From JBHIFB01 sp046760905 (GTDB lineage Bacteria; Gemmatimonadota; CAZMKB01), in contig JBHIFB010000081.1 of the NCBI GenBank assembly GCA_046760905.1, forward strand, positions 1-13,876: 13,876 bases of DNA, read 5' to 3'. A program made the translations under genes and the position numbers. Positions within the stretch are counted from its first letter, which is position 1; every line of letters begins with the position of its first letter. Shown here piece after piece: positions 1 to 8,823 of this stretch. The notes under the pieces were generated by a model, which made no database searches, had not been told where the DNA came from, and was given only the letters and a program-made list of their open reading frames with translations.

Positions 1-1
1 C

Positions 2-790
2 CATCACGCTTTCGATCTCGATGGTTCAGGACTCATCTATCATCGCTTTCTCTATCAGATCCTCGCTGCCTTCCCCTTCTCACTCGGCATTCCTGTCTAT
101 GCGCTTTCTATCCTCGGCATCGTCTACGCTGTTTTAAGAGTTGAACGCAGCTTCCTCTGGATCCTTTTCTTCACCCTGCCATACTTCATCACCACTGCTT
201 TGATGAAGGTAGTTTTCCTGCGATACTACATGCCCATCATCGTGGTACTGTGCATATCCGCCGGCTACGCTGTTTCGATTATCATTTCAAGGGACGGGAT
301 CCAGGGGAGAGTCGCCAGGTTAGCCGTCTGGGGCATCGTCCTCTATACTGCTTTTTTCACATGGTCCCTTGAGCGGAACATGCCACGGGGGAGTTCCACC
401 CTGGACGATGGCTTGAGATGGATCCAGGGAAACGTTGAGGAAGGTAGTAAAATAGCATATACACATTTCACGCCACCTCTCACCAGAAGTCGCTATGAAC
501 TGGTGCATCTCAAATCAAAAGAATTCACGAGGGAATGGTTAGAAAAGGAATCTCCTGATGTTATCGTCGTATCGGGTCTTGTGGCCGCTGGCTTCTACCG
601 GGGCAGTGAGGAGACCGAAGAAGGCAGAAGGTTGCTTGACGACCTGAGATCGAACAGGGTTCACTACGAAAGGGTGGCATACTATCAGAGGAACTTCCTC
701 CATAAGGAATTTTTCGCCTCAATCGATCCCACTCTCGCAGAGACGTTTATGCCGGGAATCGAGATATTCGTGAGGGAGGATGCTCCTTGA
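2..790 (+). CDS. GT39-like polytopic glycosyltransferase, C-terminal part (5' end outside window)
   Basis: The reading frame is open from the first bases of the window, so this is a partial gene of which 262 codons are visible. An internal TTG at 200 is not a credible start, because good membrane-protein sequence runs before it. Visible are about four hydrophobic segments within the first 120 residues, including a stretch ending F-L-R-Y-Y-M-P that resembles the last helices of GT39/ArnT-like enzymes (F-x-R-Y-x-x-P). A soluble tail of about 150 residues follows, with the R-W-I-x-x-N-V-x-x-G-S-K-I sequence often seen in that family. Such enzymes move a sugar from a polyprenyl-phosphate donor at the outer face of the inner membrane. 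The family call rests on the C-terminus only, since the N-terminal catalytic loop is missing. The stop overlaps the next start by four bases (TTGA), which implies translational coupling. Confidence 0.72.
   Translation, partial: HHAFDLDGSGLIYHRFLYQILAAFPFSLGIPVYALSILGIVYAVLRVERSFLWILFFTLPYFITTALMKVVFLRYYMPIIVVLCISAGYAVSIIISRDGIQGRVARLAVWGIVLYTAFFTWSLERNMPRGSSTLDDGLRWIQGNVEEGSKIAYTHFTPPLTRSRYELVHLKSKEFTREWLEKESPDVIVVSGLVAAGFYRGSEETEEGRRLLDDLRSNRVHYERVAYYQRNFLHKEFFASIDPTLAETFMPGIEIFVREDAP
775..780 (+). promoter_or_regulatory. Shine-Dalgarno GGAGGA for the TTG start at 787
   Basis: GGAGGA lies six bases before the TTG at 787, inside the end of the upstream gene. It decides the start of the second gene, which otherwise has no nearby ATG in frame ahead of its first membrane segment. 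Confidence 0.7.
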
Positions 791-2628
791 AACGGTTTTT
801 AACTCTTGTAACGACTGGAGCATTCCTGTGGATGCTTGTCTGTATCGGGGAACTCGCCTCGCGACTTGTCATTCATGGGTCATTTGGTCCTCCGGAAGTG
901 CTTGTCTGCTATGGCTTCAATGATCTCCTTCTCATCCCGCTCCTTATATACTCTCTCCCCGGGATCCTGATAGGAACAGTCTTTTTCCTTTTGATTGAGG
1001 GTAGAGATAATGCCGGATCCTTTGGCTCCTTTTCTGCCTTTAATCTTGCTCTTATCTTTCTATTCTACACAGGCCTGTGGGTACACATCTCGATTCTCGG
1101 CGGAATCGAACTCCAAAACACAGCGAGTATCTTTGCCAGCATCATCCTTTTAATCGCATCATACATTGTCTATTCGCTTGCACGGAAAGCTGGCATTCAC
1201 AGGTTGACGCCCGGTAGGCTCTCTATCATATGCATGTGTATAATACTCTTCGTCAGTCTACTTTATACCATCGTTTCAAAACGCATGACGGATAAGCGGC
1301 TGAGAGGATTGGAAGAAGAGGGGAGGGATATACTGCTCATTACGCTTGATACGGTGAGGAGAGATGCTCTGGGTTGCTATGGGAACCCACAGTTCAAGAC
1401 GCCAACATTGGACAGCCTTGCGCACAATGGACTTCTTTTCAAGGAAGTTGTGAGCCAGAGCCCCTTTACTGCGCCATCTCATGCTTCGCTTCTCACCTCA
1501 CTCTATCCCGCATCCCACGGGGTGAGGACGAACGGCTCGCTCCTCAAGGAAGGCACGCTGACCCTCCCGTTACTGCTGTCTCGAAGTGGCTACAGGAGTG
1601 TTGCAATACTCAGCGGTTCCTCGCTTTCACATGATGTTTGCGGCTTGAATACCGGCTTTTTAATCTATGACGATGTATTCACCCCCCTGGAGGGATTCAT
1701 GAGAACGTCCATGGGCGGGTGCGCATGGCGATTGATGAAGAAGATTCTACCCGGCCCCTTCGCCTCCGTCTATCGTAGACTTCAGGAGAGGAAGGCCTCG
1801 GATACCGTCGACACAGCTCTCTTCTGGATAAGCCGGCTGAGAGGGAAGCTTTTCATGTGGGTTCATTTCTTCGATCCCCACTTCACCTACATTCCTCCTG
1901 CTCCCTTTGAGACGATGTATGATCCCTCCTTCGAGGGAGAGTTCAGGCCTTACAAATACCTCGCCGATCCGAGGCGGGTGTTTCATAACTCCATTGGCAT
2001 CACTGAGAGGGAGAGGCTTCATGCCTGGGCACTGTACGGCGGGGAGATATCTTACACAGACAGGGAGTTAGGCAGGTTTCTTGCAAAACTGGATCAAATG
2101 GACAGACTGAGTCGAACGCTTGTTATCGTTGTTGCAGACCATGGCGAATATTTCGGTGAGTATGACCACTATTTCACTCATAATGATCTGTATGATGAGG
2201 TCATCAAAGTCCCCCTTATCATCGTCGATCCCCTTCGGGGGAAGGCATTAGGTGAACGTGAAACAATAGTAGAGGTTGTTGACATAATGCCAACCATTCT
2301 TCAAATTGTTATGTCCCCGATCCCTGAGAGCCTGCAGGGAGAATCGCTAATCGGTGAAACAGACGAGAATGTCCATGCCTTCTCCGACTGCGGTCCGTGC
2401 GGGAAGGTCTCTGTGAGAGATAACAGATCAATGCTGGTATATGATCTAAAAAGCAAGGAGATCGACTTCGTGGGGATCGATAATAAGGAAGGGATGGTTT
2501 CGGACCAGGATGAAAGCAATCTCTGGATGGCACTGAAGGCATGGTCTGCGAAAGTAGGTTTAGAGGAGGAAGCGCCGCCAAAGCCGGGTGAAAACGAGAG
2601 GCTCAGAAGCCTCGGTTATATTAATTGA
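787..2628 (+). CDS. Membrane-anchored sulfatase-fold protein with Thr nucleophile (phosphotransferase or phosphatase-like)
   Basis: The 613-residue protein has about five membrane helices in residues 5-165, then an alkaline-phosphatase-superfamily domain of the sulfatase fold. Core residues can be read off: D188-T189 with D193 in the D-T-V-R-R-D motif, the nucleophile region T-A-P-S-H at T228-H232, the F-D-P-H segment in mid-domain, D451-H452-G, and H465. The formylglycine-type sulfatase signature (C/S-x-P-x-R) is absent; a threonine sits at the nucleophile position, as in lipoteichoic-acid synthase and phosphoethanolamine transferases. I therefore infer phosphoester or phospho-head-group chemistry at the outer membrane face rather than sulfate-ester cleavage; the substrate is unknown. 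It starts with TTG, overlaps the upstream gene by four bases and ends L-R-S-L-G-Y-I-N. It is a paralogue of the next gene, with matching motif order. Confidence 0.8.
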   Translation: MKRFLTLVTTGAFLWMLVCIGELASRLVIHGSFGPPEVLVCYGFNDLLLIPLLIYSLPGILIGTVFFLLIEGRDNAGSFGSFSAFNLALIFLFYTGLWVHISILGGIELQNTASIFASIILLIASYIVYSLARKAGIHRLTPGRLSIICMCIILFVSLLYTIVSKRMTDKRLRGLEEEGRDILLITLDTVRRDALGCYGNPQFKTPTLDSLAHNGLLFKEVVSQSPFTAPSHASLLTSLYPASHGVRTNGSLLKEGTLTLPLLLSRSGYRSVAILSGSSLSHDVCGLNTGFLIYDDVFTPLEGFMRTSMGGCAWRLMKKILPGPFASVYRRLQERKASDTVDTALFWISRLRGKLFMWVHFFDPHFTYIPPAPFETMYDPSFEGEFRPYKYLADPRRVFHNSIGITERERLHAWALYGGEISYTDRELGRFLAKLDQMDRLSRTLVIVVADHGEYFGEYDHYFTHNDLYDEVIKVPLIIVDPLRGKALGERETIVEVVDIMPTILQIVMSPIPESLQGESLIGETDENVHAFSDCGPCGKVSVRDNRSMLVYDLKSKEIDFVGIDNKEGMVSDQDESNLWMALKAWSAKVGLEEEAPPKPGENERLRSLGYIN

Positions 2629-2712
2629 AAGGAGCCCGGACCTGGCAACGTCAAAATGGAGCCTTCGGTGGTCTTTCAGGTGTTTTGCATTGGCAAGATG
2701 GAATAGAAAATA

Positions 2713-4857
2713 ATGGGAAATGAGAAGAGGGGTAACAGGGCCTACCAGCTGAGGATTCATCTTTTCGGATGGATGCTTGCGGCTTTCATAGTCGGATTAA
2801 TCGAAGGCACATTCTGTTTTTTCGTCTTCGATAATCTGCCGGTTTCCGAGATCACTACTGCCATCTTGACATACATGAGCTTCGGTATAGCTCTTGGTAT
2901 TATAACATCCTTTATACCCCTCTCTTCAGCGGGAGGGGGAAACGAAACAGAGCATAAAACATTTTCCTTGATCACAGCTACTCTTGTGTTCGTCTTTGTG
3001 GTAATAATCGTAAGAAGAACACAGTACCTTCTCACCCGAATCGGTCTTGGGGCCGGGCTTCTAGCGGTAGCCATTCTGATCGGAGCGGGCGCGTTCATCC
3101 TTATGGCATCATTGAGCAGAAAGGCCCGTAAGCCTCTTTCCTTTTTCGTTTCTCTGACAATTCTCCTTATGATCGCATTCCTCCTTCTTAGATTCGTCAA
3201 CCATTACAAATACGACTCAGCATTTTACCAGCCCCCGGCCATCTACTTCAATGGCGTGATCTTTATCTTGTTCTTTCCATTTCTGTCTCTCTCATACAGG
3301 TTTTTCGCGATGGAATCTGTTGAGAGAGCCATCATAACATGCCAGAAAAAAGCGGTTATCGCTGTTCTACTACTTATCACGCTTCTCATTTTCCTATTCG
3401 GGAGTGTTTCTTCTCACATTTCGAGCGGCCAGACACAGACTCCAAACATTCTGCTTATAGTGATGGATACAACCAGAAGCGATCGCCTGTCGTGTTACGG
3501 GTACAAGGTGAAGACCTCGCCGAACATTGATGCGCTCGCCTCTGAAGGAGTCCTCTTTAAGGAAGCCATCGCATCGGGCCCGTGGACCCTCCCTACACAC
3601 AGCTCCATGTTCACTGGTCTTTATCCGAGCAGCCATGGTGCTCACTGGGAACACATGTACCTCGACAGCTCTCTCAATACGGCAGCGGAACTGCTGAGCA
3701 GGAAAGGCTATCAGACAGTCGGCTTTTCTAATAACGGGATCGTGAGCCGCGCGACCAACATGAGTCAGGGGTTCGATGATTATTATGAAATGTGGAAGAG
3801 CGAAACGTTATCTCCTCTCATTTTTAGCCAGATCAAAGACATTCTTATAAGCACAACGGGCAGAAGGGATGCAGGAGCGAGGCGCACCAATCAGTTGATA
3901 CGTGGTTGGTTCGAGCGCACCTACGATGCCCAGAGGCCTTTCTTCATGTTCGTGAACTACCTCGAAGCCCACCTGGTCTACAATCCACCGATCGACTTCA
4001 GGAGACGCTTTGTGTCTGATAGCGATGTCGTTTCTAGGATGAGGAAGGTGAATATACATACACTTTATAGGCTTCTCGTAGATATGGATAAAGGTGAGTT
4101 CCCATTGTCTAGAGAGGAGATCGATGTACTGAGAAGCCTCTACGATGCCGAAATCGCCTATCTCGATTCCAGGATCGGTGAACTAATCGAGTATCTCCGG
4201 GCTTCGGGTATTTTGCAGAATACATTCCTCATAATCACCTCAGACCACGGTGAGAACATCGGGGAGCACAACCTCATCGATCATCAATTGTGTTTATATG
4301 ACACTCTGCTTCGTGTCCCACTCATTCTACGCCATCCTACACTCGTTAGGCATGGCATCCAGGTCGATGAGACAGTCCAGTCCGTTGACATATTTCCAAC
4401 ACTGCTGGATGTGGCCGGCGTGAACTATGAAGAGGTAGGCTATCCTCTGCAGGGCACGAGCTTGCTTGATATTCTGGCGGGTGGCGATTCACATAGATAC
4501 GCTTTCTCCGAGTACATGAGTCCAAGGATCGGGTTCAGAAGGGTTCAGAATTGGGCGATTGCGAAGGGGAGTGAAATGGACCTATCACGATTTGACAGAA
4601 GGCTGAAGTCCATCAGATCGGATACGTTGAAATATATATGGGCTTCGGACGGAGAGGAGGAACTGTTCAAGCTCTCATCCGATCCGTTTGAGGAATTCGA
4701 TCTCGGAAGAACTGACACGGGTTCGGTGAAGTTCATGAGGAAAAAACTCGATGAATGGCACAGCTCCCTTCCCATACTGGTCAAAGAGGGTACGGAGATT
4801 CCCGAGATGGACAGGGAAACTAGGGAGTTGTTGAAAGCACTCGGCTATATCGACTGA
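2713..4857 (+). CDS. Membrane-anchored sulfatase-fold protein with Thr nucleophile, second paralogue
   Basis: The 714-residue protein has about seven membrane helices in residues 17-233, followed by a sulfatase-fold domain. Motifs are D252-T253-T-R-S-D, the nucleophile stretch W-T-L-P-T-H with T292 and H296, D511-H512-G-E, and a G-E-H segment with H524 as a likely late metal ligand. As in the preceding gene, no Cys or Ser formylglycine site is present. Members with many N-terminal helices and a Thr nucleophile include transferases of phospholipid-derived head groups; that role is inference here. The domain aligns by eye with the upstream paralogue (same D-T-x-R-x-D, L-Y-P-x-S-H-G and D-H-G-E steps), but the helix number differs and F-D-P-H is replaced by L-E-A-H. 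An in-frame TAG at 2704 limits the start to the ATG at 2713; its ribosome site is weak (GGAA about ten bases ahead). The 84-base gap before it shows no hairpin I trust. It ends L-K-A-L-G-Y-I-D. Confidence 0.82.
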   Translation: MGNEKRGNRAYQLRIHLFGWMLAAFIVGLIEGTFCFFVFDNLPVSEITTAILTYMSFGIALGIITSFIPLSSAGGGNETEHKTFSLITATLVFVFVVIIVRRTQYLLTRIGLGAGLLAVAILIGAGAFILMASLSRKARKPLSFFVSLTILLMIAFLLLRFVNHYKYDSAFYQPPAIYFNGVIFILFFPFLSLSYRFFAMESVERAIITCQKKAVIAVLLLITLLIFLFGSVSSHISSGQTQTPNILLIVMDTTRSDRLSCYGYKVKTSPNIDALASEGVLFKEAIASGPWTLPTHSSMFTGLYPSSHGAHWEHMYLDSSLNTAAELLSRKGYQTVGFSNNGIVSRATNMSQGFDDYYEMWKSETLSPLIFSQIKDILISTTGRRDAGARRTNQLIRGWFERTYDAQRPFFMFVNYLEAHLVYNPPIDFRRRFVSDSDVVSRMRKVNIHTLYRLLVDMDKGEFPLSREEIDVLRSLYDAEIAYLDSRIGELIEYLRASGILQNTFLIITSDHGENIGEHNLIDHQLCLYDTLLRVPLILRHPTLVRHGIQVDETVQSVDIFPTLLDVAGVNYEEVGYPLQGTSLLDILAGGDSHRYAFSEYMSPRIGFRRVQNWAIAKGSEMDLSRFDRRLKSIRSDTLKYIWASDGEEELFKLSSDPFEEFDLGRTDTGSVKFMRKKLDEWHSSLPILVKEGTEIPEMDRETRELLKALGYID

Positions 4858-4949
4858 AACACCGCTACCCGGTTGACAACCATGCGATTAGAAGGGCAAT
4901 TTCAAATAACCTGGATATCCGGGCCGACCGTTAGCCGGAAGCCAAGGAC

Positions 4950-6296
4950 ATGGAAAGAATAGTGGTGATAGGGGCCGGACCAACCGGCCTCGGTGCTGGT
5001 TACAGATTGAATGAGATTGAGTACGACAATTGGGATGTATACGAGATGAATCCCTACGTGGGAGGCCTGTCCGCAAGCTTCAAGGACGATAAAGGATTTA
5101 CATGGGATATAGGTGGTCACATCGTGTTCTCCCATTACAGGTACTACGATGAGGTCATCAAGCGACTCCTCGGAGACGAAGTTCTCTCCCATGAGAGAGA
5201 GAGCTGGGTCAGGTTGATGGGGACCTTCGTCAGGTATCCCTTCCAGAACAATTTCCATTTCCTTCCGAAAGAGGTTGTGCTTGAGTGCATCATGGGGCTT
5301 ATAGAGGTGAGGGAAAACAGAGACAGGCCGACCAACTTCGAAGAATGGATCAGGAAAGTTTTCGGTGACGGAATCGCGAAGTATTTCCTCATTCCTTACA
5401 ACACGAAGGTCTGGTCTCATCCTCTAACGATGATGGATTACAACTGGATCGGTGAGAGGGTGAGCGTTGTGGATATCAAACACGTTATGAGGAACATAGT
5501 ATACGGGAAGGATGACAGTTCCTGGGGACCTAATAACACTTTTCTTTTCCCCCTTCACGGCGGAACCGGTGGCCTGTTCCAGGCTTTTTCCCCGCTCATG
5601 GGGGAAAGGCTAAAGCTGTCACATAAAGCGGTGCGGATATCGCTGGCTGACCGCAAAGTCAGCTTCCAGAATGGGGAGGAGACCGGCTTCTCTGCCATCA
5701 TATCATCTATCCCTGCCAATGAGCTTGTTGAAATCACGGTAGAGGCCCCGGTTGAGGTAAGGGAGGCTGCGAAGGAGTTACGGAAGGCGGGCGGATATGT
5801 TGTTGGCGTAGGGATTGAGCAACCCTGCCCGAGCGATAAAAACTGGATGTATTTTCCAGAAGGAAACTGCCCGTTCTACCGGGTTACTTACCTGTCCAAT
5901 TACTCGCCTAACATGACGCCGGAAGGTGACTACTACTCCCTCCTCTGTGAGACCTCTTTCTCCTCGTTAAAAGTGGTGGACAGGGAAACGATCGTGGAGG
6001 AAACTGTGACCGGTCTCGTGAATGCCGGGATCCTCAGGGAGGCGGACAGGAAAGACATTGTTTCCACTTATCTAATAGAAGTACCATACCTTCTTCCGGT
6101 GCCGACTCTGGGCAGGGACGACGCGCTGCGTACAATACACCGCTTTTTTGAAGACAGGAACATCTATTCCAGGGGAAGGTTCGGCGGCTGGAAGTATGAG
6201 GTTGGGAACATGGATCACTCGGTGATGCAGGGTGTTGAGTTGGTGGATAGGATTACCCGTGGTGAACAGGAAACCACATATCGAACGGGTGTCTGA
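4950..6296 (+). CDS. glf: UDP-galactopyranose mutase, eukaryotic-like type (FAD flavoenzyme)
   Basis: This would interconvert UDP-galactopyranose and UDP-galactofuranose in the cytoplasm, using reduced FAD. The 448 residues start with the Rossmann motif G8-A-G-P-T-G13, followed by E32 and G38-G39, and then the histidine-loop G55-G56-H57. Against the Aspergillus enzyme as I remember it, these match: R83 (R91), Y96-P-F-Q99 (Y104, Q107), R170 in G-E-R (R182), W-G-P-N (N207), W299 and Y301 (W315, Y317), R311 in F-Y-R (R327), R410, Y416 and N420 (R447, Y453, N457). The position of Tyr419 holds leucine here (L382), with Y380 two residues upstream. The length lies between bacterial (about 380) and eukaryotic (about 500) mutases, and the R-Y-P-F-Q-N-N and N-C-P-F-Y-R segments are of the eukaryotic type. 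CGGAAG at 4936-4941 is the likely ribosome site. Neighbouring glycosyltransferases fit galactofuranose use. A related FAD enzyme with another sugar substrate is possible. Confidence 0.8.
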   Translation: MERIVVIGAGPTGLGAGYRLNEIEYDNWDVYEMNPYVGGLSASFKDDKGFTWDIGGHIVFSHYRYYDEVIKRLLGDEVLSHERESWVRLMGTFVRYPFQNNFHFLPKEVVLECIMGLIEVRENRDRPTNFEEWIRKVFGDGIAKYFLIPYNTKVWSHPLTMMDYNWIGERVSVVDIKHVMRNIVYGKDDSSWGPNNTFLFPLHGGTGGLFQAFSPLMGERLKLSHKAVRISLADRKVSFQNGEETGFSAIISSIPANELVEITVEAPVEVREAAKELRKAGGYVVGVGIEQPCPSDKNWMYFPEGNCPFYRVTYLSNYSPNMTPEGDYYSLLCETSFSSLKVVDRETIVEETVTGLVNAGILREADRKDIVSTYLIEVPYLLPVPTLGRDDALRTIHRFFEDRNIYSRGRFGGWKYEVGNMDHSVMQGVELVDRITRGEQETTYRTGV

Positions 6297-6310
6297 AAAG
6301 AGCCACGTAT

Positions 6311-7594
6311 GTGCCTTTCCTGGTGATGAAAAGGGGACTATCAACAGCCGTGCCGACCATACGAACGCTTCTTTTGTCACTCTGGGTTCTCTTGGACTCT
6401 CTTGGAGTCCTTCTTCGAAGGGTTTTATATGGGTTGCTGTTTTCCCGGAGGAGGAGTGGTCCGGGGGCTGATTTCGAGGTGATTGCCATCTCCCAGGTGC
6501 CATGGGACTATCTATGGCAGCGTAACCATCATACCATGTCACGAATCTCCGAAAGGAGAAAGGTGCTTTACTGCTGTCCTATTCCAACGGTTACTGCGGC
6601 GAAAGAGGAGATTAAAATCGGGTCCCTTACCGCACGCAGCTACAATGAGAATCTCATGTACTTCAGACCCATAGTATTGTGGGGAGACAGCAGAGTAGGG
6701 GCGGTTAGATATCTCAACAGATTGCTTCTTAGAAATTTCATAAAGTGGCACGCTGTGCGAAACGGTATGGGTGGCAGCAGGAGAATCCTCTGGTACTACT
6801 TTCCGACCTACGAGATGGTTGCTGGACATCTGAATGAGGATCTCGTCTTATACGACATTCAGGACGAGTACAGTGCATTCTCATGGTTTCCACCCGACAC
6901 CGCCGAGTTGGAAAGGAGGCTTTTGGGAAAGTGCGATCTCGTGTTCACGGGTACTCTGCAACTCTGGAAAAGAAAGAATCGATACAACCGGAATATGCAT
7001 TTCATTCAATGCGGAGTGGATAGCGAGCACTTTAAAAAGGCGCTGAATGAAGATGCTGAGGCTCCCTCTGACATGATGGGACTCAAGAAACCCATACTCG
7101 GCTATTTCGGACTCGTAGACACTAGGGTAGACATGGACCTGCTCGAGGCTGTGGCCTCGCAGAAGCCGGATTGGACGATTGTCCTGATCGGGCCCTCCCA
7201 CGTCGAAAAGAGGGCTTCGAATATCCTCATGATGGGGAGAAGAACATACGATGAGCTTCCAGGATACCTGAAGTCGTTCGATGTCTGTCTTATCCCCTTT
7301 GTGCTGAACGAAAACACGAGGAATCTCAATCCGACAAAGTTGCTGGAGTACTTTGCCTCGGGCAAACCAGTCATCTCCACGCCCATTCCGGACGTAATCG
7401 ATCTGTATTCAGACCTTGTCGAGATAGCCTCAACTCCTGAAGAGGTCATGAAAGCTGTTTATAGGGTTCTGAGCGATGAGGATGGCGAGAAAGCCCGAAA
7501 AAGGATGAGGGAAGCGGCCGAGAACAGCTGGGAAGGGATGGTGGAGAGTATGCTCTCACACATTGAGAGAACCTTCAAGGAAAAAAAGATATGA
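6311..7594 (+). CDS. Glycosyltransferase, GT-B fold (GT1/GT4-like, TuaH-like), with N-terminal hydrophobic helix
   Basis: The 427 residues include an early P-W-D-Y-L-W-Q-R-N-H-H stretch, which resembles the W-Q-R-x-x-x-x-M motif near the start of TuaH-like glycosyltransferases. A Y-D-I-Q-D-E-Y step and C-G-V-D-x-x-H-F follow at the inter-domain region. The C-terminal nucleotide-sugar half has G-Y-F-G, V-L-I-G-P, and N-P-T-K-L-L-E-Y-F with E346. It would transfer a sugar from a nucleotide donor to a lipid-linked or cell-surface acceptor at the cytoplasmic face. Residues of about 12-45 form a hydrophobic, arginine-flanked helix ahead of the first Rossmann unit, so the enzyme is probably membrane-attached. 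The start is uncertain: GTG at 6311 has AAAAGAG upstream, and ATG at 6326 (residue 6) is an alternative; both keep the helix. It lies 14 bases after the mutase and ends in an ATGA overlap with the next gene. Donor and acceptor are unknown. Confidence 0.8.
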   Translation: MPFLVMKRGLSTAVPTIRTLLLSLWVLLDSLGVLLRRVLYGLLFSRRRSGPGADFEVIAISQVPWDYLWQRNHHTMSRISERRKVLYCCPIPTVTAAKEEIKIGSLTARSYNENLMYFRPIVLWGDSRVGAVRYLNRLLLRNFIKWHAVRNGMGGSRRILWYYFPTYEMVAGHLNEDLVLYDIQDEYSAFSWFPPDTAELERRLLGKCDLVFTGTLQLWKRKNRYNRNMHFIQCGVDSEHFKKALNEDAEAPSDMMGLKKPILGYFGLVDTRVDMDLLEAVASQKPDWTIVLIGPSHVEKRASNILMMGRRTYDELPGYLKSFDVCLIPFVLNENTRNLNPTKLLEYFASGKPVISTPIPDVIDLYSDLVEIASTPEEVMKAVYRVLSDEDGEKARKRMREAAENSWEGMVESMLSHIERTFKEKKI

Positions 7595-8817
7595 GACAAG
7601 ACGTTCTGGTACTTACAACTCTCGACTATGCCGTTGAAAAGAACCAGCGATGCCAGCATGTTGCCCGGGCCCTTGCCAATCAATATGGAGCGGCAGTGGT
7701 GATAGCGAAGCACCGAAACATATCGGTGAGGACGAGTGAGAGAGTCAGGAAGCTACTTCCCTCGGTACGTGTCTATCGGGAGGGTCCCGTAAAGGTGTAT
7801 GATCTGAATCCGCCTCTCAATCAATCATTTGCAAAACCGTTCCGTTTCATTGGACTCATATCAGAGATTCTGGTGGTGATCTCCATGCTCCTTCTGTTTC
7901 TCTCGAATGTGAGAAGGCGCTTCCCTCTGTGCTATGCAGAGGGACCATGGGAGACGCTCGTAGCTCTTGTCCTAAAGGCCTTCGGGAAAGTGGAATGCAT
8001 TATATATGGGGATATAGATCTGGTTCCGGCTTTTCAGGTGAGACCTTTGAGGATCCTGCTCACCTCCATGGTGGAGAATTTCACCATAAGAAGAGCCGAC
8101 CTTGTCGTATGCACCGGCAATCTTCTTGCTGAGAAAAGGCGGGAGGAGCTCGGCGTACATCCGGTCGTAATTCACAACGGAGTGAATTACAGGATCTTCA
8201 GTGCGGGGGCCGTGAAGGAGGATCATCCTCCCACGATAATATATTTCGGGAACTTCGAAGAGAGATACTCGGGAATCTCAATCGCCCTCGAAGGGTTCAC
8301 CAAGATCAGGAGAGAGATCGAGGGCATTAGGTTGACTCTCATAGGACCGGATCCGGATGGGGCTGTGGAGAGGAGGATAAGGAAACTCGGCATAGATAGG
8401 TTCGTTTTAAAGCTAGATCCGGTTCCCTATATAGAACTCCCCTATTACATCAGGCGTTCCGATATCGGATACGCCCTCTTTCCTCCAAATCCATTGCGTA
8501 CGTATGCATTCCCGCTTAAGGTGATCGAATACATGGCGGGCGGATTGGCCGTAGTCGGCACGAAGGGCACCGAGACCGAGCTCGTAGTCGAGAAATATGG
8601 ATGCGGATTCACAATCCCCTTTGATGTGGATGCCTATGTCGAGGCTATCGTCGATCTATTTTCCAACCGCGAGAGATTGGCGATGATGGCTGAGAACGGA
8701 GTGAAGCATGCAACTTCTTTTGATTGGGATAGACTCATGAATGATATGCTGGAAAGCATCGGAGAAGTCTATGGAACAGGAATAAGATCGGCTCGTAATA
8801 AATTTGGGGATCGCTGA
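7591..8817 (+). CDS. Glycosyltransferase family 4-like protein
   Basis: This 408-residue GT-B protein has an N-terminal domain beginning V-L-V-L-T-T with Q-R-x-x-H-V-A-R-A-L shortly after. A hydrophobic segment near residues 88-110, followed by R-R-R, may dip into the membrane. The domain junction reads V-I-H-N-G-V-N. The donor half contains I-Y-F-G-N-F, L-I-G-P-D-P, and F-P-L-K-V-I-E-Y-M with E313, the residue expected to bind the donor ribose. The first Glu of the classical E-x7-E pair is not obvious, as in several GT4 subgroups. The ATG lies in a four-base overlap with the preceding stop, and AAGGA at 7577-7581 serves as its ribosome site. Its role is probably one sugar addition on the glycan made by this cluster; the sugar and the linkage cannot be told from the sequence. 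Confidence 0.8.
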   Translation: MRQDVLVLTTLDYAVEKNQRCQHVARALANQYGAAVVIAKHRNISVRTSERVRKLLPSVRVYREGPVKVYDLNPPLNQSFAKPFRFIGLISEILVVISMLLLFLSNVRRRFPLCYAEGPWETLVALVLKAFGKVECIIYGDIDLVPAFQVRPLRILLTSMVENFTIRRADLVVCTGNLLAEKRREELGVHPVVIHNGVNYRIFSAGAVKEDHPPTIIYFGNFEERYSGISIALEGFTKIRREIEGIRLTLIGPDPDGAVERRIRKLGIDRFVLKLDPVPYIELPYYIRRSDIGYALFPPNPLRTYAFPLKVIEYMAGGLAVVGTKGTETELVVEKYGCGFTIPFDVDAYVEAIVDLFSNRERLAMMAENGVKHATSFDWDRLMNDMLESIGEVYGTGIRSARNKFGDR

Positions 8818-8823
8818 GCTGTT

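Noticed and set aside
2629..2712. Attenuator or small gene in the 84-base gap between the two sulfatase-fold genes
   Set aside because: There is no convincing stem-loop, and the short frames lack a ribosome site.
787..4857. Annotation of the two sulfatase-fold genes as true sulfatases
   Set aside because: The C/S-x-P-x-R formylglycine motif is absent; the nucleophile position is Thr (T-A-P-S-H and T-L-P-T-H).
4873..4902. TTGACA at 4873-4878 as the -35 box of a promoter before the mutase gene
   Set aside because: At spacings of 16-19 bases the downstream hexamers (for example CAATTT, GCAATT) match TATAAT poorly, so this is probably chance.
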